A stretch of DNA of 15,753 bases, taken from NCBI GenBank assembly GCA_946545675.1, contig CAMNNR010000015.1:1-15753 (forward strand), written 5' to 3'. The DNA is from an uncultured Thermoplasmata archaeon. GTDB lineage: Archaea; Thermoplasmatota; Thermoplasmata; Methanomassiliicoccales; Methanomethylophilaceae. Below, one piece after another: positions 1 to 7,667 of the stretch; within the stretch, counting starts at the first letter, position 1; each line of letters opens with the position of its first letter. The position numbers and the translations under genes are program-made. A model generated the notes under the pieces. It was not told the DNA's origin. It did no database searches and worked only from the letters and a program-made list of their open reading frames with translations.

Positions 1-1
1 A

Positions 2-742
2 GCGGATCCGCTCCGCTTCGAGAAGATTACCTCGACCGACCGCAGGGGAAGGCACACGGTGAACGATGTCACCTTCACGATCCGTAAAGGAGAAACGGTG
101 AGCATCGTGGGTCCCAACGGATGCGGTGCATCGGACCTCATGGATACAGCACTCGGATTCATCTCTCCCGAGAGCGGGAGGATCTCCGTCTCAGGTGTGG
201 AGATCGACAGGCAGACCGCACGTTACGCACGCGGGAAGATCGCCCATGTAGGGAGCATGATGAGCCTCCTCAGGGGGACGTTACGGTATAATCTCAACCC
301 GCATCGGGAACGCTCCGATAAGGATGTCCTGGAAATGTGCCAGAGGTGCGGATTGAATCCTTTCATCCAATCGCTTCCCGAAGGTCTCGACACCCCTATC
401 GACATCAATGACAGCAAGATGTCCGGAGGACAGAAGCAGCTCGTGGCGATCGTGAGATGCCTGCTCCGCAAAAGCGATATTTACGTATTCGACAACTGCT
501 TCTTCTCCCTCGACCAGACCACCAGGTAGATGGTGATGGATACAATCAGAGATGTCTGCGCCGGCAGCACCCTCGTCTTCTGCATGCATGACGTCTCCAC
601 CTGTCCGTTATCCGACAGGGTGGTGGTCATGGACAAGGGTCGCATCACCGCCGAGGGCACCCCGAAAGAGCTCATGGAGTCCTCCGCCATATACCGCAGC
701 ATCGCCTGTACCACCGACGGGGGTGAGTCGCAGTGGATATGA
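2..742 (+). CDS. ABC exporter half-transporter, ATPase end (5' partial, in-frame UAG, degenerate ATP site)
   Basis: This is the nucleotide-binding domain of an ABC exporter subunit; its membrane part would lie upstream of the window. The reading frame is open from base 2 to the TGA at 740-742 except for a TAG at 527-529. Sequence on both sides of that TAG is ABC ATPase in the same frame: signature MSGGQ at 419-433 and Walker B region (VFDN) before it, H-loop (CMHDVST, His at 587-589) after it. I therefore annotate one gene with UAG read as an amino acid, probably pyrrolysine; the codon falls in the variable helix after the D-loop. Key ATP-site residues are missing: Walker A reads GPNGCGAS (Lys to Ala, codon 128-130), the Q-loop Gln aligns with Ser, and the Walker B catalytic Glu is Asn. 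The signature is intact. It overlaps the next ABC gene and should pair with it. The alternative is termination at TAG and restart at the ATG at 530, but no ribosome site is seen there. Confidence 0.8.
722..726 (+). promoter_or_regulatory. Ribosome binding site of second ABC gene
   Basis: GGTGA complements the conserved 3' end of archaeal 16S rRNA. It lies inside the last codons of the upstream ABC gene, 6 nt before the GTG at 733 and 12 nt before the ATG at 739. It favours the GTG start and translational coupling. Confidence 0.5.
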
Positions 743-2436
743 TCTCTTCCTTCCGCCAGTCCCTGAACCGTCTGGTGGAATACATCGGTGACCCCAAGGA
801 CAGGGGGACCATCCTCTACTGTACCATCCTATCCATAATAGCCACAGGGGTCTTCTACACCATCCCCTACATCTGCGGTCAGCTCCTGAACCACCTGGTC
901 AAGATGTCGGGCGACTACGAGTTCGATTACGAGTTCATCGTCACCCTGTGTTCGATCCTGATACTCATCGTCATGTTCTGGTATGTGGCCACGTCCGAAT
1001 GCGCCAAACGCATGACGATCCTCTCACTGGATACCACCAAGCGCATGAGGATAGGTCTGCACAACAAGATGCTGAAGGTACCTGTCACCTACCTTGATTC
1101 GATGCCCCCGGGAGACCTCACAGCCCGTTTCACCAACGACCTCCCGGCCGTGGGCAAACTAATCTCCGCGGACAGTGTAGGATTCGTGGTATACAACACG
1201 ATGATTGCCGCCATCCTCGTGATGATGCTGGTCACTAGCCCCTATCTGGGTCTTCTCTATCTTGTATTGTTGCCGGTGACCCTGACCGTGGGGCAGCGCA
1301 TCACCGCCGCTTCCGAGGACGGCATGGCCGAACAGCGCAGGAGGATATCCGACCTCAACTCTAGGATGAGCGACATCATCACCTCGCACCGCACCATCAA
1401 GAACGAGGTGCTAGGGAAGAATGTGCTCTCCGAATTCGAGAAATCCGAGGAGGAGTTCACCGATGCCTATGTATCCACCAAGATCCGCTCCGCCATGATC
1501 GGCCCCGTCACCGCCATCGCGGCGAATCTGGGGTATATGCTCACAGTGGTCATCGGTTCGATGCTCATCATCGAAGGTATGCTCAGCATCGGCATGTTCA
1601 TGTCCTTCATGATCTACGTGAGGATCGTCACCACTCCCCTTTCCAGAGCGACAGAGGTGTTCAGCAGCATCCGCGACGAATCCATCTCGCTGGACCGCGT
1701 TCTAGAAGTCCTCGAGGCCCCCGAGGAAGAGAATCTCGACGAAGGGAAGGAGGAAGTGGAGATCAATGGGGATATCGCGTTCGAGAACGTGGACTTCTCG
1801 TACTCCGAGGGAAGGAAGGCCCTGGATTCCCTGTCGTTCACATCCAAAGCCGGGGAGATCACCGCACTCGTGGGTCCCACCGGTTCGGGAAAGACCACCG
1901 TGGCTAACCTGCTGATGGGATTCTACAAGGCTGAGACAGGAAGGATCACCATAGACGGGAAGGACATCAACGAGATATCCCACGCCAACCTCCGCAATCA
2001 GACCTCCGCCGTCCTCCAGACCCCTTGGATCTTCGACGGCACCGTGCGCGAGAACGTCGTCTACAACAACCCCGACGTGGATGAGGAGACAATCATGAGG
2101 TATTCCAAGCTGACGGGTCTCGACGATTATGTGCAGAGCCTTCCCGACGGATACGAGACACGTATCGGAACCGACCTCATGATGCTGCCTCTGGCACAGT
2201 GCCGCATGGTAGCCCTTACCAGAGCATTCATCAACAACCCGAAGATAATGATCCTCGACGAGGCGGTTGCGGGTATGGACCCCATCACGGGACAGTCCAT
2301 CCTCGACGGACTCAAGAACGAGATCAAGGGTAGGACTGTCATCCTTATAACCCACAACCCCGCACTCATCAAACAGGCTGACAGAGTGGTCAGGATCGAA
2401 GAGGGCAGGTGTACGGGCATCACCATCAGACAATGA
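733..2436 (+). CDS. ABC exporter half-transporter (membrane + ATPase domains), degenerate signature
   Basis: This is a 567-residue type IV ABC exporter subunit (MsbA/MdlB-like): a membrane domain with helices over about residues 25-305, then an ATPase domain at about 345-567. Walker A GPTGSGKT (381-388), Q-loop Gln429, Walker B ILDE with Glu510, and H-loop His541 are all intact. The signature LSGGQ is replaced by LPLAQ (485-489). This is the mirror image of the upstream subunit, so the two should form a heterodimer with one working ATP site made of this Walker A/B and the partner's MSGGQ. The GTG start at 733 has a GGTGA site 6 nt upstream; an ATG at 739 overlaps the preceding stop as ATGA and is nearly as plausible. 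Either way translation is coupled to the upstream gene. The cargo is unknown: drug, lipid or peptide export are all possible. Confidence 0.93.
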   Translation: MDMISSFRQSLNRLVEYIGDPKDRGTILYCTILSIIATGVFYTIPYICGQLLNHLVKMSGDYEFDYEFIVTLCSILILIVMFWYVATSECAKRMTILSLDTTKRMRIGLHNKMLKVPVTYLDSMPPGDLTARFTNDLPAVGKLISADSVGFVVYNTMIAAILVMMLVTSPYLGLLYLVLLPVTLTVGQRITAASEDGMAEQRRRISDLNSRMSDIITSHRTIKNEVLGKNVLSEFEKSEEEFTDAYVSTKIRSAMIGPVTAIAANLGYMLTVVIGSMLIIEGMLSIGMFMSFMIYVRIVTTPLSRATEVFSSIRDESISLDRVLEVLEAPEEENLDEGKEEVEINGDIAFENVDFSYSEGRKALDSLSFTSKAGEITALVGPTGSGKTTVANLLMGFYKAETGRITIDGKDINEISHANLRNQTSAVLQTPWIFDGTVRENVVYNNPDVDEETIMRYSKLTGLDDYVQSLPDGYETRIGTDLMMLPLAQCRMVALTRAFINNPKIMILDEAVAGMDPITGQSILDGLKNEIKGRTVILITHNPALIKQADRVVRIEEGRCTGITIRQ

Positions 2437-3018
2437 TCAGACCGTACGGAGCACTTTGGCAGGCACACCGCCGACCACGGTACGGGCGGGGACGTCCTTG
2501 GTCACCACGGCACCAGCCGCGATTATTGCCCCGTCACCCACGGTGACTCCCTTGAGCACAGTAGCGTGGGAACCTATCCATACATTATTCCCGATCCTGA
2601 TGGGTGCGATGTGACAATCGAAGCGGTTCTCTGGTTCCAGGCCGTGGTCTATGGTGGCGAAAACCACCTGATGTCCGATCTGACAGCCGTCACCGATCTC
2701 TATCGCACCCTGTCCCTGGAAACAGCATCCGGAGTTGATGAACACGTTCTTCCCGATGCGGACGTTCAGCGGATAATCGAAGAAGATGGGGGAGAACATG
2801 CGGAATCCCTCTCCGACAGGTTTGCCGATGAGTTCGGAAACCAAGGATGCGAGTTCCTCGGGAGTGTGATATTTGTTGTTGATCTCCGCGAGCTTCCTCT
2901 GGGATTCGAATGCTATCCTGTCCATCAGAACGAAAGCGGGATCCCCTGCCTTGATGACCGCACCATCGCGCATCATGGCATTGAGACGTTCAACATCTTC
3001 CGCTGTGTAATCCTGCAT
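2437..3018 (-). CDS. Sugar O-acetyltransferase, left-handed beta-helix (Maa/LacA/NodL-type)
   Basis: This 193-residue protein of the hexapeptide-repeat family transfers acetyl from acetyl-CoA to a sugar hydroxyl, as maltose or galactoside acetyltransferases do. The N-terminal helical cap (about 1-60) is followed by hexapeptide turns such as VRIGKNVFINSG, IEIGDGCQIG and IRIGNNVWIG, and by the typical ending VVGGVPAKVLR. His125 in the TIDHGLEP loop matches the catalytic histidine of the family, and the length is normal. It follows the MATE gene by 22 nt on the same strand, so the two are probably one operon; acetylating a compound and exporting it would be a sensible pairing, but that is inference. 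I see no clear ribosome site. Its stop codon abuts the stop of the convergent ABC gene. Confidence 0.9.
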   Translation of the reverse strand: MQDYTAEDVERLNAMMRDGAVIKAGDPAFVLMDRIAFESQRKLAEINNKYHTPEELASLVSELIGKPVGEGFRMFSPIFFDYPLNVRIGKNVFINSGCCFQGQGAIEIGDGCQIGHQVVFATIDHGLEPENRFDCHIAPIRIGNNVWIGSHATVLKGVTVGDGAIIAAGAVVTKDVPARTVVGGVPAKVLRTV

Positions 3019-3040
3019 GAGGTGCGGATGGTTTTTCCGC

Positions 3041-4432
3041 TTAATTACCCTTGGTGGACAGATTTATGATTCTGTCAGATTCGGCGAAATCCCTCTCGAA
3101 CTTCTTGATGTACTTCCAGGCCAACCAGGCCATCAGTGCACCGCCCCATATCTCGATGGCACCCATGTACACGTAGATGGACTCGGAGGAGTTGAAGATC
3201 AGCGCCATGAGGTAATATCCCGATACCATCACGAGGTTGCGGGCGAGGGCGGAATACATCGCGACCTTCGAATGTTCCAGTGCCTGCAGGAAACCGCTTC
3301 CCACGAACACTTGGGACATTCCCGGGAGCATGACAGCCATCACGAGGAAAAGCAGGGTCATGTTCATCCTCAGATACTGCAGATCATCGGCCGCCGTGAA
3401 GATGCAAGCCAGGGGATATGACAACAGTGCCAGGACCACCGAAAGGTAGGTGGTGTGCTTCATCGATCTCCTGACTGCGAAACGGAACGCACTGTCGATC
3501 ATCTCCGGGTGCCCGGACGAGAACTCCGCCGAACAGACCGACACGACGGCACCGCTGTAGGCCTGTGCGGGAACGAGGACCATGTAGGCCACCCTCCAGG
3601 CGGAAGTGTACACTCCCACCGTGTCCGCCCCGGCGACCCCCACGATGATGAAATTCATGGGGATGTTGATGACGCTCATCACGACATACTCGGCAGATTG
3701 GGGAAGTCCCACGATGAGGATCTCCTTGGAGTACTTCCTCGAAGGTATCATATCCCTCAGCCTGAGGGAGACGTACATCCCGCGTCCGCGATAGCACATC
3801 AGTCCGAGGATGAGGGATACCAATCCTGCAATCACGGTGGCCCAGCCAGCACCGGCCACGTCCATGCCGAACCCGTAAATAAACAGAGGGTCCAGGACGA
3901 TGTTCGTAAGCGCACCGGCCACCTGGATGATCATCGATGCCCTGGCCGCGCCTTCTCCCCTGAGTATTCCGGACATCACAGAACCGGCGATGATGAAGAA
4001 TCCGAAGGCGAAGACCGGGAATCCGTACGCGATCGCTTCCTCTGCGGCCTCGGGATCGCCGAAAACGTGCATCAGCGGACCCAATATCGGGACAAGGATC
4101 AAGGCAAGCAGGATACCGAAGGCTATCATCAGGAACAGCGACTGTCCCGCGGCATGCGTGGCCTCCTCCTGTTGCTTCATACCCACATATCTTGCGATGG
4201 CAGCGGCTACACCCACTGCCAGACCGTTACCTACACCGACCAGACTTGCATAGAGCGGATAGGCCAGACTAACTCCGCCGACAGCTTTACCACCGAGCCA
4301 CGATACCCACAGGATGTCTGTCATGGCGTTGAGGTTCTGGATGAGGATGGCCACAGCTAACGGGACCGCCATCGAGGGGATGGCGATACGGGGATCGCTG
4401 AGGAGCATCTTCACACCCATAACCTTTGACAT
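3041..4432 (-). CDS. MATE-family efflux transporter
   Basis: This 463-residue membrane protein of the multidrug and toxin extrusion family is a cation-coupled antiporter expected in the cytoplasmic membrane. It has about twelve hydrophobic segments in two homologous halves. The first half shows family features such as the Q-N-x4-D pattern near residues 33-39 (IQNLNAMTDILWVSWLGG) and the ILRGEG loop; a GLPQSAEYV segment opens the second half. The start is supported by a TATA-like box centred 27 nt upstream, which implies a leaderless transcript. It ends with TAA and leads into the acetyltransferase gene 22 nt later. The substrate cannot be told from sequence. Confidence 0.93.
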   Translation of the reverse strand: MSKVMGVKMLLSDPRIAIPSMAVPLAVAILIQNLNAMTDILWVSWLGGKAVGGVSLAYPLYASLVGVGNGLAVGVAAAIARYVGMKQQEEATHAAGQSLFLMIAFGILLALILVPILGPLMHVFGDPEAAEEAIAYGFPVFAFGFFIIAGSVMSGILRGEGAARASMIIQVAGALTNIVLDPLFIYGFGMDVAGAGWATVIAGLVSLILGLMCYRGRGMYVSLRLRDMIPSRKYSKEILIVGLPQSAEYVVMSVINIPMNFIIVGVAGADTVGVYTSAWRVAYMVLVPAQAYSGAVVSVCSAEFSSGHPEMIDSAFRFAVRRSMKHTTYLSVVLALLSYPLACIFTAADDLQYLRMNMTLLFLVMAVMLPGMSQVFVGSGFLQALEHSKVAMYSALARNLVMVSGYYLMALIFNSSESIYVYMGAIEIWGGALMAWLAWKYIKKFERDFAESDRIINLSTKGN

Positions 4433-4454
4433 GGAATGCGCCGATTAGTCCCCA

Positions 4455-4463
4455 GATATATAC
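4455..4463 (-). promoter_or_regulatory. TATA box of MATE gene
   Basis: On the minus strand this reads GTATATATC, centred about 27 nt before the ATG at 4432, the spacing of an archaeal TATA box for a leaderless mRNA. It shares the 92-bp divergent region with the ABCE1 promoter. Confidence 0.6.
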
Positions 4464-4489
4464 ACCTTGGCGTGCGCGTGTGCGTTATC

Positions 4490-4500
4490 TATTTAATTAA
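4490..4500 (+). promoter_or_regulatory. TATA box of ABCE1 gene
   Basis: TATTTAATTAA is centred about 30 nt before the ATG at 4525. There is no Shine-Dalgarno site before that ATG, so the transcript is probably leaderless or nearly so. Confidence 0.55.
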
Positions 4501-4524
4501 GGGAACGATGGCCAAGCGGTTAAA

Positions 4525-6330
4525 ATGAGGATTGCGGCGGTCTTAAGCGACAGATGCCAGAACAGGAAGTGCAACAAAGAGTGCGCCAAGTTCTGCCCCC
4601 TGATGAGAACTGGTGTTGAAGTGATTACCTTCGGAGACAGGGGGAAACCCATCATCTCCGAGACGCTCTGCCACGGTTGCGGTATCTGCGTGAACAAATG
4701 TCAGTTCGATGCCATCAAAATCATCGGTCTGGCGGATGAACTCAAGGAGGAGATGATCCACCAGTACGGCGAGAACACCTTCCGCCTCTACAGGCTGCCC
4801 ACCCCCAAGAAAGGCATGATAACCGGTATCCTCGGACCCAACGGAATCGGTAAGACCACCGCCATCAACATCCTCTCAGGACTGGTCATGCCCAACCTCG
4901 GAAGATATGACAATCCTCCCACCAAAGAAGAGGTGCTGGCACATTTCAAAGGCACCGAGATGCACGAGTACATGCAGAGCGTGTACGACGGCAAGATAAA
5001 GGTTGCTTACAAGCCCCAGTACGTCGACCTCCTCCCCAAATCCACCAAGGGAGTGGTGCGCGACCTCCTCTCCAAGAACACCGACAGGATGACTGTCGAC
5101 GAAGCGGCCAAGACCTTCGGATTGGAGCAGGTCCTCGACAGGGACATCACCAAACTCTCCGGAGGAGAACTGCAGAGGGTGGCCATGGCCGCCACCTGCA
5201 TGAAGGACGCGGACATCTACTTCTTCGACGAGCCCACCTCCTACCTCGACATCTACCAGAGGGTGAAGATGGCCCGCATCATCAAGTCCCTCGCATCCGA
5301 TGACAAGTACGTCATCGTCATCGAACACGACCTCGCCATCCTCGACTACCTCGCAGACAACGTCAACCTGGTCTACGGTTCCGAGGGAGCCTACGGAGTG
5401 TTCACCCTCGGCAGGCAGGTCAGGGTGGCCATCAACGCCTACCTCAACGGATACCTCCCCGAGGAGAACATCAGGTTCAGGGAGAGGCCCATCGAATTCG
5501 ATCTAATGGCTCCCTCCGGCGAATGGAACACCCCCGAGCTCATCGATTTCGAAGCTGTGTACAAGGATTTCGGTGAGTTCAAGCTCGATGTAAACAGCGG
5601 ATCCGTGAAGATCGGCGAATCCGTGGGAATCGTGGGGCCGAACGCAACCGGTAAGACCACCTTCGTCAAGATGCTCGCCGGCGAGATCAAACCCGACAGG
5701 GGAAGCGTCAACGGAGTCATGAAGGTGGCATACAAACCCCAGTACATCTCCCACGACTACGACGGTACCGTACAGGAATACCTCTACGCAAAGAACTACG
5801 AGCTCGTAACCTCCAGCATCTTCGACACCCAGGTCCTCGGCCCTCTGGCCATCAAGTTCCTTATGGAGAAGAAGATGGCCACACTGTCAGGAGGAGAACT
5901 GCAGAGGGTCGCCATCGCGGGATGCCTTGCAGAGGACGCTGACATCTACCTCTTCGACGAGCCTTCCGCTTATCTCGACTCCAACCAGAGGATGGAAGCC
6001 GCCAAGTGCATCTCGGGAATGATGGATAAGACCGGACGTTCCGCTATGATCGTCGACCACGACATCTACTTCATCGACATGGTCGCCGATTCGATCATGG
6101 TGTTCGGCGGAGAGCCCGGGTTCCACGGTATCGCGGAGGGTCCCTTCAAGATGAGGGAGGGAATGAACAAGTTCCTGAAGTCCGTGGACATCACCTTCAG
6201 AAGGGATGCCGACACCCACAGGCCCCGTATCAACAAAGAAGGTTCCAACCTCGACAGGACCCAGAAGTCCATCGGAGAATACTACTATCCCGACGACCTG
6301 GACCAGAACAAGACCAAAGCGAAGGAATGA
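4525..6330 (+). CDS. ABCE1 ribosome recycling ATPase (RNase L inhibitor homologue)
   Basis: This 601-residue cytosolic iron-sulfur ABC ATPase splits terminated ribosomes into subunits with aRF1/Pelota. The N-terminal Fe-S domain carries two 4-Cys sets (Cys11, 16, 20, 24 and Cys49, 52, 55, 59). Two ATPase domains follow, with Walker A motifs GPNGIGKTT (Lys110) and GPNATGKTT, two copies of LSGGELQR, and Walker B regions ending FFDEPTSYLD and LFDEPSAYLD. Both sites look intact and the length is normal for archaea. The ATG has a TATA-like box about 30 nt upstream and no ribosome site. This gene is the best taxonomic marker in the window, since ABCE1 is confined to archaea and eukaryotes. In a lineage with sense UAG, termination and recycling at UAA and UGA would still depend on it. 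Confidence 0.98.
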   Translation: MRIAAVLSDRCQNRKCNKECAKFCPLMRTGVEVITFGDRGKPIISETLCHGCGICVNKCQFDAIKIIGLADELKEEMIHQYGENTFRLYRLPTPKKGMITGILGPNGIGKTTAINILSGLVMPNLGRYDNPPTKEEVLAHFKGTEMHEYMQSVYDGKIKVAYKPQYVDLLPKSTKGVVRDLLSKNTDRMTVDEAAKTFGLEQVLDRDITKLSGGELQRVAMAATCMKDADIYFFDEPTSYLDIYQRVKMARIIKSLASDDKYVIVIEHDLAILDYLADNVNLVYGSEGAYGVFTLGRQVRVAINAYLNGYLPEENIRFRERPIEFDLMAPSGEWNTPELIDFEAVYKDFGEFKLDVNSGSVKIGESVGIVGPNATGKTTFVKMLAGEIKPDRGSVNGVMKVAYKPQYISHDYDGTVQEYLYAKNYELVTSSIFDTQVLGPLAIKFLMEKKMATLSGGELQRVAIAGCLAEDADIYLFDEPSAYLDSNQRMEAAKCISGMMDKTGRSAMIVDHDIYFIDMVADSIMVFGGEPGFHGIAEGPFKMREGMNKFLKSVDITFRRDADTHRPRINKEGSNLDRTQKSIGEYYYPDDLDQNKTKAKE

Positions 6331-6361
6331 CCTTTTGCAAGGTAAGGCGTTTGGAAAAAGG
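6331..6361. terminator. Possible bidirectional terminator between ABCE1 and rubredoxin
   Basis: This short convergent gap has a T4 run on the plus strand (6333-6336), just after the ABCE1 stop. It also has a T5 run on the minus strand (6355-6359), just after the rubredoxin stop. The ends can pair as CCTTTT/AAAAGG. Archaeal termination can use short T runs, but the evidence is weak. Confidence 0.3.
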
Positions 6362-6363
6362 AT

Positions 6364-6525
6364 TCAGGCCTGGTAAGGGCGGAAGTCTTCCTTTCCGAGA
6401 CCGCAGTCCGGACAGGTGAAGTCGTCGGGGACGTCTTCCCACTTGGTTCCGGGTGCGATGCCCTTGGAAGGGCACCCTTTCTCTTCGTCGTAAATCCATC
6501 CGCACAAGCAAACGTATTTCGCCAT
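6364..6525 (-). CDS. Rubredoxin, 53 aa, with C-x-C first metal knuckle
   Basis: This small cytosolic one-iron electron carrier was found by reading the minus strand. The family pattern is clear: CGWIYD after the first knuckle, [15 protein letters not shown] in the middle, and CPDCG at residues 38-42. Length is typical of rubredoxin (52-54). The first knuckle is Cys6-Leu-Cys8, one residue shorter than the usual C-x2-C; the bases around 6502-6512 give this directly. It sits alone, convergent with ABCE1, with its own TATA box about 26 nt upstream and no ribosome site. In anaerobes rubredoxins commonly feed oxygen- or superoxide-detoxifying enzymes, none of which is in the window. Confidence 0.92.
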   Translation of the reverse strand: MAKYVCLCGWIYDEEKGCPSKGIAPGTKWEDVPDDFTCPDCGLGKEDFRPYQA

Positions 6526-6546
6526 GTTTTACAAATCGGCCTTATG

Positions 6547-6558
6547 TATAAAAAATAT
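6547..6558 (-). promoter_or_regulatory. TATA box of rubredoxin gene
   Basis: The minus strand reads ATATTTTTTATA, centred about 26-27 nt before the ATG at 6525, consistent with a leaderless transcript. Confidence 0.55.
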
Positions 6559-6600
6559 TGAGTGTAAATTCATTTAGTCTACCCTAAAAATTACTGTCTC

Positions 6601-6609
6601 TTATATATA
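6601..6609 (+). promoter_or_regulatory. TATA box of PHP gene
   Basis: TTATATATA is centred about 34 nt before the ATG at 6639, predicting a very short leader. No good ribosome site is present. Confidence 0.6.
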
Positions 6610-6638
6610 GGACTACTAATATTGGACGCTGTGGGAAT

Positions 6639-7667
6639 ATGGGAAAGACAGACACTCACATACACACGTATTATTCTGGTTACAACACCAAGGTAGGTGC
6701 ACTGCGCTTTCCCGAGTCTGTGATAGATCCCAGCGTTCAGGTCGACAACGCTCGCAGGAACGGTGTCAACGTGCTCTGCATCACCGACCACAACGAGGTC
6801 GAAGGAGGCTTCGTGGCGGAGAGGTATGCCAAACAGTTCGATGACATCGAAGTGGTCGTGGGCGACGAGGTCATGACGGACCAGGGCGAGGTCATCGGCC
6901 TCTGGCTTACCGAGAAACCCAAGAAGTTCCTCACACCCGAGGAGACAGTCGACATAATCCACGAGCAGGGCGGCCTGGCTATCGCGCCCCATCCTTTCAG
7001 CGTCCACGTGGACGGTATGCAGGAGAAGATCTTCGAGCTCCCCATCGAGGGATTCGAAGTGATCAACGGCGGCCATCCCGACCCGTATTCCAATTTCTTC
7101 GCAAAGAGGGTCATGGACCTCTATCCCGGCAGATGGGCCGAGACTTCAGGTTCGGATGCGCACAGCATCTGCACCACCAACTACAACTGGACCGAGTTCC
7201 CCGGTACAACCGCAGAGGACCTCAGGAAGGCGATCATCAACAAGACAACCGTCGGCAAGGGTGTTCCCGCCCCCGTCATGGGACAATTCCAGTGGAGCTA
7301 CGAAGTGGTATGGGGAGGTCAGAAGCTGATGTACCAGGCACTCAGGAGGAAACTCGAACCCGTGCCCGGAAACGAGCTGATAGCGAAGTGCCTCCGCAAC
7401 ACCGACATGAAGAACGTCACCGGAATCATCATGGGATTCGTATACGATGTTCCTTTCACCGGGATGCTCGCGACACTCATCAGCACAGCCACCCTCAAGA
7501 GGCGTGCAAAGAAAGCCCTGAAACAGATCGACGAACGCATCGCCAAGGTGCAGAAACTCATCGCCGAGATCGATTCAAAGAAATTCCTCGCGCTCACCGG
7601 CAAGGATGTCGGTCCGCTGAAAGAGGCCGCCGCGGAGGTCGAGCTTCCCCGTGTCATCACCCACTGA
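6639..7667 (+). CDS. PHP-domain metal-dependent phosphoesterase
   Basis: This 342-residue protein has an N-terminal PHP domain, a metal-dependent phosphoesterase fold that also occurs in histidinol phosphatase and DNA polymerase X. Metal ligands are visible in order: His7 and His9 (DTHIHT), Asp50-His51 (ITDHNE), Glu77 (GDEV), His118 (APHP), and Asp173 and His175 (SGSDAH). The catalytic set looks complete. After about residue 225 there is an unassigned extension with a hydrophobic stretch (about 263-283) and a basic helical region (about 285-320), which might attach it to a membrane or partner. The substrate is unknown; TrpH-like nucleotide phosphatases are the nearest general class. The next gene starts inside its 3' end. 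Confidence 0.88.
   Translation: MGKTDTHIHTYYSGYNTKVGALRFPESVIDPSVQVDNARRNGVNVLCITDHNEVEGGFVAERYAKQFDDIEVVVGDEVMTDQGEVIGLWLTEKPKKFLTPEETVDIIHEQGGLAIAPHPFSVHVDGMQEKIFELPIEGFEVINGGHPDPYSNFFAKRVMDLYPGRWAETSGSDAHSICTTNYNWTEFPGTTAEDLRKAIINKTTVGKGVPAPVMGQFQWSYEVVWGGQKLMYQALRRKLEPVPGNELIAKCLRNTDMKNVTGIIMGFVYDVPFTGMLATLISTATLKRRAKKALKQIDERIAKVQKLIAEIDSKKFLALTGKDVGPLKEAAAEVELPRVITH
7634..7639 (+). promoter_or_regulatory. Ribosome binding site of YqfO-like gene
   Basis: GGAGGT lies within the PHP coding sequence, 11 nt before the GTG at 7651. It supports the GTG start and translational coupling. Confidence 0.5.

Noticed and set aside
530..742. Separate 70-residue gene after the TAG
   Set aside because: It holds only the H-loop half of an ABC ATPase in the same frame as the preceding sequence, with no ribosome site. 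It is the end of the upstream gene.
1702..2433. 243-codon open frame opposite the second ABC gene
   Set aside because: It is fully antisense to a well-conserved ATPase domain and has no recognisable motif.
3455..4360. 301-codon open frame opposite the MATE gene
   Set aside because: It is His/Arg/Asp-rich with no family pattern, while the opposite strand encodes a clear MATE protein with a promoter. It is a shadow frame of a GC-rich gene.
4507..4524. tRNA-like segment TGGCCAAGCGGTTAA before ABCE1
   Set aside because: It resembles the A-box/D-arm of tRNA-Ser or Leu, but the D-stem partner, anticodon arm and T-loop (GGTTCRAATCC) are missing downstream, so there is no tRNA gene. It may be chance.
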